A stretch of 64,000 bases of DNA from Silvibacterium bohemicum (GCF_001006305.1 NZ_LBHJ01000003.1:919709-983708); one strand, 5' to 3'. Counted from the stretch's first letter, positions 1 through 10,200 are shown. The notes: generated by a model not told the origin, from the sequence alone. Numbers and translations: made by a program.

Positions 1-460
1 GCCAACCAGCACGGTCATCCCCGTTAACCTCCAGGCAGGATCGAACACGATTCAGTTCGGTAACGATACCGGTTATGCGCCCGCGCTGGATCGTATCGCC
101 ATCGCTCCTCCCCTCGAGTCCGCGGCCCTGAGCGGCGCGATTGTCCGCAAATCCGGAGGAGCTGGGTTGCGTGTCTGGACGATCTCGCTCAGCAATGCCG
201 GACCAGGGCGCGCAATTCGGCCCAAGATCAACACCTTCTCTCTCACCCAGACGTCGGGAGCCGGCGCATGCCATCCCAAGGTGATCGGAGCTCTGCCTCT
301 GAAGTCAGGAGATATCGCTCCCGGAGGCCATGGAGACATTACGGTTCCCATCGATTTTTCGAGATGCTCTGCAGCAGCAAAATTCAACGTGGGACTGGTC
401 TTCTCGTCGAACAACGGCGCGGATATCGGCAACCTCGTCGTGAGCAGTCAATCACGTTAA
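1..460 (+). CDS. C-terminal part of a secreted glycosidase-like protein (5' end outside window)
   Basis: The reading frame is open from base 2 to the stop at 460, so only the last ~152 residues are visible. They begin inside a beta-sandwich of the type appended to GH27/GH36 alpha-galactosidases: a run reading NTIQFGNDTGYAPALDRIAI matches the usual last strand of a CBM35/CBM6-like module ('N-x-I-x-F ... P-D-L-D-x-I'). A second beta-rich domain follows, with alternating hydrophobic strands and a CHPKV...RCSAA cysteine pair that could form a disulphide. Galactokinase starts 34 bp downstream on the same strand, so the two are probably co-transcribed. That supports a galactose-releasing enzyme, but the catalytic domain is not in the window, so the glycosidase call is inferred from the module type and context. 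Confidence 0.6.
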   Translation, partial: PTSTVIPVNLQAGSNTIQFGNDTGYAPALDRIAIAPPLESAALSGAIVRKSGGAGLRVWTISLSNAGPGRAIRPKINTFSLTQTSGAGACHPKVIGALPLKSGDIAPGGHGDITVPIDFSRCSAAAKFNVGLVFSSNNGADIGNLVVSSQSR

Positions 461-494
461 GAACAACAGCTTGGTCCAAAAAATAGGAGTTTGC

Positions 495-1709
495 ATGGTT
501 CGCGTACTTGAAGACACGTTGCGTTCGCATGCGCAGCGTTTTGGACAGGAGGGCCGGGGCTACATTGCTCCGGCCCGTGTCAATCTGATCGGCGAGCATA
601 CCGACTACACGGGCGGACTCGTCATGCCGATGGCCATCGGGTTTCAGACGGCGGGTGTAATCAGCGCCAGGACCGACGGCCGTGCAGTCTTTTATTCAGC
701 AAACTTCGACGAGGAGGTCGCGATCGAGATTGCTTCTCTGGGCCGCCAGCCGCGCGGACACTGGAGCGATTATCCTGCCGGTGTGCTGTGGTCTCTTCTG
801 CTGGAGGGAGTGGCTATCGAAGGCTTCAGCATGAGCCTTGCCGGAGATGTTCCTCTCGGCGCGGGGCTGAGTTCCTCAGCGTCAGTCGAGGTTGCGACAG
901 CAATGGCGTTGCTTGGGCACGCGGGAGCGTCGCTGCCGTTGGAGCGACTGGCTAAGGGCTGCAGGCGCGCGGAGAATGAGTACGTCGGCGCCAAGAGCGG
1001 CATCATGGACCCGTTTGTGGTGGCGGGCGCAGTCAAGCACAGGGCAATGCTGTTGGATTGCAGATCGCTGCAATTCGATCTGCTGCCGCTGCCGGAAAGC
1101 ATTCGCGTGGTGGTGTGCAACTCGATGGTCAAGCATGCCGTGGCGACTGGAGAGTATGGCGACCGTCGAGACGAGGTAGAGGCAGGGCAGGCCGTTTTGC
1201 GTGATCGCCTCGGCATTCAACTCCTGCGAGACTCCACGTTGGCGAACCTCGAAGCATGTCGCGAAGAGATGACGACCGCGAGCTTTGCCCGTTGCCGGCA
1301 CATTCTCACCGAGAATGCCCGCGTGATCGCTGCACGCGAAGCCCTATTACAGGCGGATATGATCCGCTTCGGTTCGCTGATGGTCGAGGCGCACGCCAGC
1401 ATGCGCGATGACTTCGCGGCCAGTTGTCCGGAGGTGGATACGTTGGTTGAGATCGCAATCGATCAGACGGAATGTTTCGGCGCTCGCATGACCGGCGGCG
1501 GCTTCGGCGGCTGCACTGTCAATATCGTTCAAGCCGAGAACGCAGAGCAATTTGTGTCGGCATTGCGTCGAGAGTATGCGACCAGGACGGGAATCGAGGC
1601 AGACTGTTTCGTGTGCGAACCATCAGACGGAGCTTTCGCTCTGGCCGGGCAGGAGCGAGCAATAAACTCTTTGGAGCATGAGAATCGTAGCGTCGGTTCC
1701 ATCGGCTAA
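495..1709 (+). CDS. galK: Galactokinase
   Basis: GHMP-family kinase that phosphorylates galactose at C1 with ATP, the first committed step of the Leloir pathway in the cytoplasm. All three family motifs are present. The galactokinase signature near the N-terminus reads RVNLIGEHTDYTGG (R-x-N-L-I-G-E-H-x-D-Y). The ATP-binding loop is PLGAGLSSSASVEVA, and motif 3 is TGGGFGGCTVN near the C-terminus. The length of 404 aa is normal for bacterial GalK. An in-frame TTG lies at 471, but ATG 495 is preceded by AGGAG at 485-489 with a 5-nt spacer, so 495 is preferred. It follows a secreted glycosidase-like gene by 34 bp and is followed by a GC-rich hairpin, so it is probably the last gene of an operon that starts outside the window. 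No galT or galE is seen nearby. Confidence 0.96.
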   Translation: MVRVLEDTLRSHAQRFGQEGRGYIAPARVNLIGEHTDYTGGLVMPMAIGFQTAGVISARTDGRAVFYSANFDEEVAIEIASLGRQPRGHWSDYPAGVLWSLLLEGVAIEGFSMSLAGDVPLGAGLSSSASVEVATAMALLGHAGASLPLERLAKGCRRAENEYVGAKSGIMDPFVVAGAVKHRAMLLDCRSLQFDLLPLPESIRVVVCNSMVKHAVATGEYGDRRDEVEAGQAVLRDRLGIQLLRDSTLANLEACREEMTTASFARCRHILTENARVIAAREALLQADMIRFGSLMVEAHASMRDDFAASCPEVDTLVEIAIDQTECFGARMTGGGFGGCTVNIVQAENAEQFVSALRREYATRTGIEADCFVCEPSDGAFALAGQERAINSLEHENRSVGSIG

Positions 1710-1715
1710 GAGTGC

Positions 1716-1742
1716 GGCTGGGGCAGGGAAATAGCCCCAGCC
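1716..1742 (+). terminator. Hairpin after galK
   Basis: A perfect 9-bp stem (GGCTGGGGC at 1716-1724 with GCCCCAGCC at 1734-1742) closes a 9-nt loop, 7 bp after the galK stop. No T-run follows, so intrinsic termination is plausible but not certain. Confidence 0.55.
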
Positions 1743-1925
1743 CCACGCGATGAAATAGCCAAGGGCTTCAGGCCATCGTGTACGAACACGATAAGTCAAT
1801 TTCGAAGATTGATATAGCCGCTGCGTCCTGTCATTGCCACGCATTCAAGCACTGCCTCAATTGCCCAAAATGACCCGCGCGCGGGTGCCCGTTTCATGGC
1901 AATTCGCTATCTGATGCATTCATTC

Positions 1926-1954
1926 TTGACAATGCCGTGTTCGCTGCCTAAAGT
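1926..1954 (+). promoter_or_regulatory. Sigma-70-like promoter before the DUF5107-TPR/MFS operon
   Basis: A perfect -35 TTGACA (1926-1931) is separated by 17 bp from a -10 TAAAGT (1949-1954, 4 of 6 consensus bases). The distance to the ATG at 2041 leaves a leader of about 80 nt. The spacing and the perfect -35 make this a strong candidate. The rest of the 331-bp gap after galK holds only the hairpin at 1716 and the palindrome at 1966. Confidence 0.6.
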
Positions 1955-1965
1955 TTCACTTGCGG

Positions 1966-1979
1966 TAACGTAAACGTTA
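1966..1979. promoter_or_regulatory. Palindromic operator candidate (LacI-type)
   Basis: TAACGT-AA-ACGTTA is a perfect palindrome with a 2-bp centre, beginning 11 bp after the -10 element, over or just after the expected start of transcription. Small A/T-flanked CG palindromes of this kind are typical of LacI/GalR-family operators, and a LacI-family gene lies at 13037-14170. A degenerate copy (one good half-site) lies at 7167 in a similar position relative to another TTGACA. The link to that regulator is inferred. Confidence 0.5.
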
Positions 1980-2040
1980 ATCGCCGCGTTTAAAATCGCG
2001 ATGTGCCGGAACCACCGGCTTGATATCGAGGAAATGGGAT

Positions 2041-5000
2041 ATGACAGAGCAGCACTCGGATCGCAGCAACCGCGCCGACGGCGGTGGAGAGGAAACTCCA
2101 AAGTTGGAGCTTCCTCCCGCTCCGCATTCGGAGGCCGGTTCAGTCAAGGCTTGGGAAGAGCCGGTGACGATGCGGACCTATATGCCGGCGGCCCCGGATC
2201 CGAACCCCATGTTTCTGGAAAAGCGGGTCTATCAGGGCAGCAGCGGGCGCGTCTATCCACTGCCGGTCATCGATCGCGTGGATACAGAAGGCCGTCGGCA
2301 TCAGTGGAAGGCTGTTCATATCGAAAATGAGTTTATCCGGCTAATGATCCTGCCCGAGATCGGCGGACGGATTCACGTAGGCTACGACAAGCGGAATGGC
2401 TACGACTTCTTCTATCGCCAGAATGTGATCAAGCCTGCGCTGGTCGGCCTTGCCGGGCCATGGATATCGGGCGGGGTCGAGTTTAACTGGCCGCAGCATC
2501 ATCGCCCGGCGACCTTCATGCCCGTGGAAACGACGATCGAACGGGATCCCGACGGATCGGTGACGATCTGGTGCAGTGACCACGACCCGATGGCGCGTAT
2601 GAAGGGAATGCATGGTCTCTGTCTGCATCCCGGCAAGGCTTCTCTCGAACTGAAGGTCCGCCTCTATAACCGGACGCAGGACACTCAGACCTTTCTTTGG
2701 TGGGCCAACGTTGCGACGCGCGTCCACGAGCGCTACCAATCTTTTTTCCCGAAGGATGTTCGCTTCGTCGCTGACCATGCCAAGCGTGCAGTGACGGAAT
2801 TTCCTCTCAGCCTGGGAACTTATTACGGTATCGATTATGGGCAGCGGGCACTGAATGGCGTCCCGGAGGACGAGAAGCCTACCCACTTTGTTCCGGATGG
2901 CTCGTATCCTCCTAACGACTTGAGTTGGTATGCGAACATACCTGTCCCGACCAGTTACATGGTGGCGAATTCCAAGGAAGATTTCGCAGGCGGCTACGAT
3001 CATGCGGCCGAGGCGGGAATGGTCCACGTGGCCAACCATCATATTGCGCCGGGCAAGAAGCAATGGACCTGGGGAAATCATGAGTTTGGCTACGCATGGG
3101 ATCGCAGCCTGACCGACTCCGATGGGCCTTACATCGAGCTGATGGCCGGCGTCTATACCGATAACCAGCCAGACTTCTCTTTTCTCGCTCCAGGAGAGAC
3201 AAAGACCTTCAGCCAGTTCTGGTATCCGATCCTGCAGATCGGCGTGCCCGATCTTGCAAACACCGATGCTGCGGTTCGTCTTGAGAAATCCGCAGGGAAG
3301 GTGACGGTGCATCTTCTCGTCACTCGCGAATTTCCTGATGCTGCCCTTACTCTAAAGTTCAAAGGTCAGGAAGCAACAGTGTGGCGCGGCTCGCTCACTC
3401 CCGAGACGCCGCTGCATGAAGAGTTCCCGGCTGATAGCGACGAGCTCGAGCTGTCGCTCACCGAAGAGAATGACGGCGAGGTCATCCTCCGTTACGCTCC
3501 GTCGGAGATAGTTGCCGCTCCGAGTCCTGACGTTGCCACCGAACCCGGGCTGCCCGAGACGATTCAGTCAAGCGATGAGCTCTACCTCATCGGTCTTCAT
3601 CTGGAGCAATACCGGCATGCGACGCGGGATCCGCAGCCGTACTGGCTCGAAGCTGTTCGCAGAGATGCTGGTGACTATCGCTCGAACCATGCGCTGGGAC
3701 GCTGGCATCTGAGAAGAGGCGAGTTTGTCGCAGCCGAACGCTACCTTCGGACTGCCATCGCCAGGCTCACCGAGCGCAATCCCAATCCCTACGATGGCGA
3801 GCCCCACTACAATCGGGGACTGACGCTGCACTACCAGGGAAGAACGGCCGAGGCCTACGAAGCGTTCTATAAATCCACATGGAACGCCGCCTGGCGCGGA
3901 CCAGCCTATCATCGTCTGGCCGAGATCGACTGCAGCCGCCGCCAGTGGACGAAAGCGCTCGATCATCTCGAACGTTCTCTCCGAGCGGAAACGGACAATC
4001 TGAATGCACGCAATCTCCAGTCGATGATTCTGGCGCGGACAGGCAGGGAAGCCGAAGCCGCGGCTTCGATCGAGAAGACCCGCATCCTTGACCCGCTCGA
4101 TATCTGGAGTAGATTTCTCGCCAATGGCGCGGTGCCGCGCGATGGCCAGCAGCGCCTCGATCTTGGACTCGATCTGCTGCGATGCAATTTTCTGGACGAT
4201 GCCATCGCGGTTCTCTCAGCGGATGTGCCGGAGAAGCAGGATGGATCGAAGGCGATGTTGCTGTACGCGCTCGCCCGCGCCTATGTCTTATCCGGGCGAG
4301 ATGCAGAAAGCGCGAAAACATATCGCCTCGCTGCAGATGCCGACACCGCCTACGTCTTTCCCCATCGCCTCGAGGATCTGATTCTTCTTGAAGCCGCGAT
4401 TGCGCAGAATCCCTCCGATGCTCGCGCACCGTATTATCTCGGCAACCTGCTCTACGACAAACGCCGCCATGAAGCTGCCATCGCGATGTGGGAAAGGGCT
4501 ACGGAGCTCGATCCCGATCTGCCTACAGCCTGGCGCAATCTCGGTTTTGCTTATTACAACGTTCGCCGGGACGAAAAGAAGGCGCACGCAGCATTTGCCA
4601 AGGCGCGAACCCTCGCACCGGACGATGCCCGCATTGTGTACGAGCACGACCAGCTATTGAAGCGCACCGGCGCAAGTCCCGAGCATCGTCTCGCCGCACT
4701 CAGGCAGGTTCTTGAGCTGGTGGCTTCGCGCGATGACCTCTCCGTGGAACTGGCTTCGCTCTACAACCAGGTCGGAAAACCCGAGGATGCCATCACCGTT
4801 CTGCTTTCGCGCCGCTTTCAACCCTGGGAGGGCGGGGAGGGGCTGGTGCTCTCGCAGTACGTGCGAGCGAACCTGCTGCTCGGCCAAAAGGCGCTGCTGG
4901 AAAAAGCACCTGAGACCGCGATTCAGAGGTTCGGAGCCGCGTGGAATCTGCCTGAAAGCATCAGTGAGGCGAAGCATCTGCTGATGAACCTGAGCATGAT

Positions 5001-5457
5001 CGATTACTGGCTGGGCGTTGCGTACGCCGCAGCCCAGGACGACGTTCAGGCCGCACGGCACTGGGAGCGGGCTGCACAGCATCGCGGCGACTTTCAGCAG
5101 ATGCAGGTTCGCTCCATCTCGGACATCACATACTGGAGCGCGCAAGCCCTCGTCCGGCTTGGACGAACTCGAGAAGCAGAGCAGATGTTTCAGGAAATCT
5201 ACGATTACTCCCTGGAACTGGAGCAGGAGACGCCGAAGATCGATTACTTCGCAACGTCTCTGCCAACAATGCTGCTCTTTGAAGAAGATCTCATTTTGCG
5301 TCAGGAGATCACCGCGAAGTTCCTTCGCGCACAGGCGCTGCTCGGGCTAGGACGGTCGTCGGAGGGTGAAGCTTTGCTCACGGAAGTGCGGCATCTCGAT
5401 GCAAATCATTCCGGTGCCGCGGATTTGTTGACAGTCATCGAAACGGCAGTAGGCTAG
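2041..5457 (+). CDS. DUF5107 domain plus tetratricopeptide-repeat protein
   Basis: A 1138-residue protein. The N-terminal ~470 residues match the DUF5107 type, a galactose-mutarotase-like beta-sandwich fold, with segments such as LPEIGGRIHVGYDKRNGYDFFY, GPWISGGVEFNWPQHH and a WYANIPVPTSYM region. The rest is an alpha-helical superhelix of many TPR units: repeats of the type 'A-x-Y-x-L-G-N-L-L-Y-x-x-x-R-x-x-x-A-I-A-x-W-x-x-A' continue to the C-terminus. There is no signal peptide, so it is probably cytoplasmic. ATG 2041 is chosen over TTG 2020 because GAGGAA (2028-2033) lies 7 nt before it. A sugar-porter gene starts 4 bp after its stop, so the two form an operon behind the promoter at 1926 and the palindrome at 1966. 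Such proteins recur in carbohydrate loci of Acidobacteria and Bacteroidetes, but their activity is not established. A sugar-binding or glycoside-modifying role is inferred from fold type and context. Confidence 0.8.
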   Translation: MTEQHSDRSNRADGGGEETPKLELPPAPHSEAGSVKAWEEPVTMRTYMPAAPDPNPMFLEKRVYQGSSGRVYPLPVIDRVDTEGRRHQWKAVHIENEFIRLMILPEIGGRIHVGYDKRNGYDFFYRQNVIKPALVGLAGPWISGGVEFNWPQHHRPATFMPVETTIERDPDGSVTIWCSDHDPMARMKGMHGLCLHPGKASLELKVRLYNRTQDTQTFLWWANVATRVHERYQSFFPKDVRFVADHAKRAVTEFPLSLGTYYGIDYGQRALNGVPEDEKPTHFVPDGSYPPNDLSWYANIPVPTSYMVANSKEDFAGGYDHAAEAGMVHVANHHIAPGKKQWTWGNHEFGYAWDRSLTDSDGPYIELMAGVYTDNQPDFSFLAPGETKTFSQFWYPILQIGVPDLANTDAAVRLEKSAGKVTVHLLVTREFPDAALTLKFKGQEATVWRGSLTPETPLHEEFPADSDELELSLTEENDGEVILRYAPSEIVAAPSPDVATEPGLPETIQSSDELYLIGLHLEQYRHATRDPQPYWLEAVRRDAGDYRSNHALGRWHLRRGEFVAAERYLRTAIARLTERNPNPYDGEPHYNRGLTLHYQGRTAEAYEAFYKSTWNAAWRGPAYHRLAEIDCSRRQWTKALDHLERSLRAETDNLNARNLQSMILARTGREAEAAASIEKTRILDPLDIWSRFLANGAVPRDGQQRLDLGLDLLRCNFLDDAIAVLSADVPEKQDGSKAMLLYALARAYVLSGRDAESAKTYRLAADADTAYVFPHRLEDLILLEAAIAQNPSDARAPYYLGNLLYDKRRHEAAIAMWERATELDPDLPTAWRNLGFAYYNVRRDEKKAHAAFAKARTLAPDDARIVYEHDQLLKRTGASPEHRLAALRQVLELVASRDDLSVELASLYNQVGKPEDAITVLLSRRFQPWEGGEGLVLSQYVRANLLLGQKALLEKAPETAIQRFGAAWNLPESISEAKHLLMNLSMIDYWLGVAYAAAQDDVQAARHWERAAQHRGDFQQMQVRSISDITYWSAQALVRLGRTREAEQMFQEIYDYSLELEQETPKIDYFATSLPTMLLFEEDLILRQEITAKFLRAQALLGLGRSSEGEALLTEVRHLDANHSGAADLLTVIETAVG

Positions 5458-5461
5458 GCGA

Positions 5462-6898
5462 ATGCACATTACTTCCTATCCCTCCACGAGCGACGGCACG
5501 GCACCGAAGGCGCAGAACACCGCCTACGTCTGGATGATCGCGCTGATCGCGGCGATGGGTGGATTGCTGTTCGGCTACGACTGGGTAGTCATTGGGGGAG
5601 CGCGCCAGTTCTACGAGGCCTACTTCCAGCTCACCTCCGCACAATTGATTGGATGGGCCAACAGCTGCGCGCTGGTTGGCTGCTTCGCCGGCTCACTCCT
5701 GGCTGGATATGCAGGCGAACGCTTCGGACGCCGGCGCGTCCTGTTCCTCTCCGCGGTTCTATTCGCCGTTTCATCCGGGCTCACGGGCTGGTCATATTCG
5801 TTCTCCGCATTTGTCTTCTGGCGAATCGTGGGTGGCATTGCCATCGGTCTCAGCTCCAACATCTCCCCGCTTTACATCGCAGAGATCAGTCCGGCTTCGG
5901 TTCGCGGCCGCCTCGTCAGCCTGAACCAGTTCGCAATCGTCGTCGGCATTCTGCTGGCGCAGATCGCAAACTGGCAGATCGCGCGGCCCATCCCCGAACA
6001 CATTGCGGCACTAGACTTTCTACATACCTGGAACGCGCAATACGGCTGGCGTTGGATGTTCTGTGCGGTTGTCGCTCCCGCGATCGTCTTCACGGTTTCG
6101 TCGCTCTTCATCCCTGAGAGTCCGCGGTGGCTGCTCTCGAAAGGGAAAGACGATGCGGCGAGCGAGGTTCTCACCCGCGTTGGAGGGCACTTCTATGCAG
6201 TCGCGGAAGTCGCCAATATCAGGAAGACTTTGTTGATCGAGGCGCAGAGCCAGGCATCATGGAAGGATCTCTGGCTGCCGGGAATACGCCGGGTGCTGCT
6301 GATCGGTGTGACCCTCGCCGTGCTCCAGCAATGGACGGGAATCAACATCCTCTTCAACTATGCGGCGGAGGTCTACCGAAGCGCTGGATATGGAGAGAAC
6401 GACATCCTGCTCAACATCGTCATCACCGGCGCCATCAATCTGATCTTCACCATCATCGCCATGTTGATCGTCGACAGGGTGGGCCGCCGTCCCATGATGC
6501 TCTTCGGATGTTTGGGCATAGGTGTCTCGCATCTCTTGTCCGGGCTGGCTTATCGCGCGAACTGGCACGGCAGCGCCGTCCTGCTTCTGACCCTGGGAGC
6601 GATTGCCTGCTACGCTCTCACGCTCGCGCCGGTCACATGGGTTTTGATCGCGGAGATCTTCCCCAACCGGGTTCGCTCGCAGGCGGTCTCTGTGTCTGTC
6701 AGCGCATTATGGGTCGCATCATTCATCCTTACCTATACCTTCCCGGCGATCGATAAAGCGCTGGGAAGCTCCGGTACGTTTCTAGGCTACGGAGCCATCT
6801 GCATGCTCGGTGCCCTCTTCGTCTACGCCTATGTGCCCGAGACCAAAGGCCGCACGCTCGAAGAGATCGAGGCAAGGGTGCTTTTCCCAGGACGATAA
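5462..6898 (+). CDS. Sugar-porter family MFS transporter
   Basis: A 478-residue inner-membrane protein with about 12 hydrophobic helices and the complete set of sugar-porter (XylE/GalP/GLUT) signatures. These are GLLFGYDWVVIGGA in helix 1, GERFGRRRVL in the helix 2-3 loop, PESPRWLLSKGK at the end of the N-domain, QQWTGINILFNYAAEVY in helix 7, DRVGRRPMM in the helix 8-9 loop and PETKGRTLEEIE at the C-terminus. The QQ-x-x-G-x-N segment in helix 7 is the hexose-binding motif of the family, so a monosaccharide imported with H+ or Na+ is expected. It follows the DUF5107-TPR gene by 4 bp and is co-transcribed with it. With galK and several alpha-galactosidases nearby, galactose is a likely substrate, but the sequence does not separate galactose from glucose or xylose. 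Confidence 0.92.
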   Translation: MHITSYPSTSDGTAPKAQNTAYVWMIALIAAMGGLLFGYDWVVIGGARQFYEAYFQLTSAQLIGWANSCALVGCFAGSLLAGYAGERFGRRRVLFLSAVLFAVSSGLTGWSYSFSAFVFWRIVGGIAIGLSSNISPLYIAEISPASVRGRLVSLNQFAIVVGILLAQIANWQIARPIPEHIAALDFLHTWNAQYGWRWMFCAVVAPAIVFTVSSLFIPESPRWLLSKGKDDAASEVLTRVGGHFYAVAEVANIRKTLLIEAQSQASWKDLWLPGIRRVLLIGVTLAVLQQWTGINILFNYAAEVYRSAGYGENDILLNIVITGAINLIFTIIAMLIVDRVGRRPMMLFGCLGIGVSHLLSGLAYRANWHGSAVLLLTLGAIACYALTLAPVTWVLIAEIFPNRVRSQAVSVSVSALWVASFILTYTFPAIDKALGSSGTFLGYGAICMLGALFVYAYVPETKGRTLEEIEARVLFPGR

Positions 6899-7127
6899 GA
6901 CCGGAAGCGCGGCCGTAGCGATGGGCATCCGTGGAGTGAGCTGGCCTGTCGTCTTCCCCCGTCCAGATGATCGGTCCGCATATGGGGCCCCCACTATCTG
7001 GAAATAGGCAGGATGCTCGACGCTCGATCCGTGTAAATAGAGCAACGTACACGCAAGAAGATGAACATCGAGCCGGTCCGCATAAATGCTGCTTGAAACG
7101 CCATCAATGACGCGCAAATAATTCCTA
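6899..7127. other. Intergenic region, no gene seen
   Basis: First part of the 389-bp gap between the sugar porter and the TonB-dependent receptor. Open frames here are short and have no recognisable protein features. Regulatory elements lie further downstream at 7128-7180. The last 60 bp before the receptor is purine-rich. Confidence 0.5.
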
Positions 7128-7157
7128 TTGACAGTGCTTCTATCGAGGGAATACGGT
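7128..7157 (+). promoter_or_regulatory. Candidate promoter of the TonB-dependent receptor
   Basis: A perfect TTGACA (7128-7133) is followed 18 bp later by a weak -10, TACGGT (7152-7157, 3 of 6). The -35 is about 39 bp before the partial operator at 7167, almost the same spacing as between the -35 and the palindrome at 1966 (40 bp). The leader would be about 120 nt. Confidence 0.4.
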
Positions 7158-7166
7158 GTCTTCCGG

Positions 7167-7180
7167 TAACGTACACTATC
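7167..7180. promoter_or_regulatory. Degenerate copy of the LacI-type palindrome
   Basis: TAACGTACACTATC keeps the left half of the 1966 palindrome (TAACGTA) but only three of six bases of the right half. Its position relative to the TTGACA is conserved within 1 bp. It could be a weaker operator or chance. Confidence 0.3.
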
Positions 7181-7287
7181 GCTTTCGGTAGCTGGTTCCG
7201 GTTGCGAGTGGTGTTGATGTTTGTTCTGGAGAGGCCAAGAACTGTGAGAAAAAAAGAAAAGAGATCGTTAGGTAGAGAGGGCACGAG

Positions 7288-10200
7288 ATGACCAGAAGTA
7301 TGTACCGGAAGTTATTTCCTCGAATTGGATTTCATTCGCTGTTGCTGTTGTGCCTGTTCAGTCTGACGCTATGCAGTAACCGCGCCGGCGCCCAGGTGGA
7401 CCAGGGCGCCATTACCGGCACCGTTCAGGATCGTACCGGTGCAGTGGTACCGGGTGCCCAGGTCACGGTGACAAATATCGATACCGGACTGGTCCTGCAG
7501 GGGATCTCGAACGGGAGCGGCGTCTACGTCTTCTCGCCGCTCAAGATCGGAAACTACAAGCTGAGCGCGTCGGCGAAGGGATTTGAAACGACCGTCCAGG
7601 AGAACCTTCACCTCGATGCCGAGCAGAGACTAAACGTCGTCGTATCGCTCAATCCCGGCGCTGTGTCGGAGACGGTCACGGTGAACGACGCTCCGCCGCT
7701 GCTCGAGTCGCAGACCAGCTCCGTGGCACAAGTCATCAGCAGCGAGACCATCAACAACACGCCGCTGAACGGCCGCAACTTCATTTACATCGCTCAGCTG
7801 ACCGCTGGCGTTGCGCCACCGTTCGGCAATACGCGCGGCAGCGGATCGGGAGACTTCGTTGCCAACGGACAGCGTGCCGAGCAGAACAATTTCATCCTGG
7901 ATGGCGTGGACAACAATACGAACCTGGTCGATTTCTTGAACGGTTCCAGCTATATCTTCCGCCCTCCACCGGATGCGTTGTCGGAGTTCAGCCTGCAGAC
8001 GAGCAACTTCAGCGCGGAATTCGGTCACTCGGCCGGCGCTGTGTTGAGCGCCAGCATCAAGTCCGGCACCAACCAGATCCACGGCAGCGTGTGGGAATAT
8101 GTTCGCAACACCGATCTGGATGCGAGGAACTGGAATGCGCTTACCACTCCGCCGTACCACGAGAACCAGTTCGGAGCCACGTTTGGTTTCCCGATCATCA
8201 GGAACAAGCTCTTCTACTTCGGAGATACAGAAGCCAATCGTATCGCCTTCAGCAATCCAGGAACGTACAGCGTACCCACAGCGTTGATGCGGCAGGGTAA
8301 CTTTTCCGAATTGCTCAATGCGAACCTCAACGGCCAGAGCGTTCAGCTCTATCAGCCGAATTCGGGTGGCGGCGCCGCCAATAAGCTCGTCTGCAACGGC
8401 CAGAACAACGTCTTCTGTCAGAACCAGATCGATCCGATCGCGCTCAACATCCTGAAGCTTTATCCCAACGCAAATGCGAACAACGGCAAGACGTACAACA
8501 ACTACGTGGTCAACACGCCGACGCACAACAATACCTACCAATGGGACCAGCGCCTGGACTGGAATGTCAGCGCACAAGATCAGGCTTATGCCCGCTACAG
8601 CTATGTGCACCAGATCACTGTGAATGGTCTTCCACTCGGCAATCCCCTGGATGGCAGCGGCTACGGCGGAGAGAACGATGTCAATCTTGCGCAAAACTTC
8701 GTGGGCAGCGAGACGCATATCTTCACTCCGACCCTGAGCAATGAGTTCCGCTTCAGCTTCAACGCTGGCCGGTTCTCCTTCTTGCAGCCGAATGCCAACA
8801 CAGACCTTTCGCCCACACTGGGGCTCGGCGGCGTTCCCTTCACACCCAACGAGGGCGGCCTCCCTCTGGTCGCGGTTTATGGCATCGCCAACTGGGGTTC
8901 GCAGGGAACATCCAACGAATCGCAAAATGTCTATCAGATTCTGGACAACGTATCGAAGACCCTCGGCAATCATTCGCTGAAAGCCGGAGTTTCTTTCCAG
9001 GCGATCCGGTTCTTTTACCGGTACGCACCCTCGAATCTCGGAAATTACTACTTCACCGGCCTCTACACCAGCGATCCTGCGGTGAGCGTGACAACTGGCT
9101 CGGGCATCGCAGATTTCCTCGCCGATCAGATGAACACCGGCGCGATCTCGAGCGCTCCTAACGTCAACGATGCGCAGTGGTACGATGCGGCCTATTTCCA
9201 GGATGACTGGAAGCTCACACCCCGGCTCACTCTTAATCTCGGCGTGCGGTATGACTACTACGAGCCCTTCAAGGAAAACTCCGGCAGCCAGGAGAATTTC
9301 CTTCCCGGCTCACTGGGCATCGGTACGGGCACGGGAACGGTGATCTTCCCGAAGAAAATCGAAAACACATTGAACCTCGGCAGCATATATCCGGGAATTC
9401 TGGCGAAGGATGGCATCGGAATCCAGTACGTCGGCAACGAACGCCTCACCAGCGGTCAGCTCTACAACTTTGCTCCGCGTATCGGTGTCGCCTGGCAGGC
9501 AGATCCGCTCACGGTGATCCGTGCCGGCTACGGCATCTTCTACGGAGGACTGGAAAGCAACGGCGGCACCAACATTGGCGATAACTTCCCCTTCCGCGGC
9601 CAGATCAACATCAATCCCAAGTCATGCTCACTCGGCAACTGTCCGTCGAATGGCGTCACGCTCGAGAGCGGCCTGGCGGCTTATCTCGGCAACGGAATTC
9701 TCAACGCCGTCAACACACCAGGCTTCCACGCTGTCGACAGCGAGATCAAAACGCCGTACACCATGAACTACAACCTGTCGCTGCAGCGCCAGATCACTTC
9801 GAACCTGGCGGCCACCATCAGCTATGTGGGCAACGAGTCGCGTCACCTGGGTACATATATAGATCCCAATGCGGTGCGCGCTCTTTATCCTGCTGGAACG
9901 AGCACGCAGCAATTTCAACCCTTCCCCGACCTAGGCGGGATCGGAACCATCCACTATGGCGGTGTGAGCACATACAACTCGCTGCAGGCTAAGGCAGAGA
10001 AGCGTGCTTCACATGGGTTGAGCTTCCTCACCACCTACACCTGGGCGCATGCGTTCGATGACACAGGTTCGGCCGGCGGCCTCTCATCCGGCATCGGAGA
10101 CCGGCAGCGCGCTCTCATTCCCATCATCGACGAGTTGACGAACTCAACTTACGACGTTCGCAATCGCTTCACGCTCAACGGCAACTACGCGCTGCCGTTC

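Noticed and set aside
2341-3312. 323-codon open frame on the minus strand
   Set aside because: It lies wholly inside the DUF5107-TPR gene, has no ribosome site and no recognisable motif; typical antisense frame in GC-rich coding DNA.
7630-8973. 447-codon open frame on the minus strand
   Set aside because: Antisense to the TonB-dependent receptor, whose domains are clear on the plus strand; translation is low-complexity Val/Ala/Arg.
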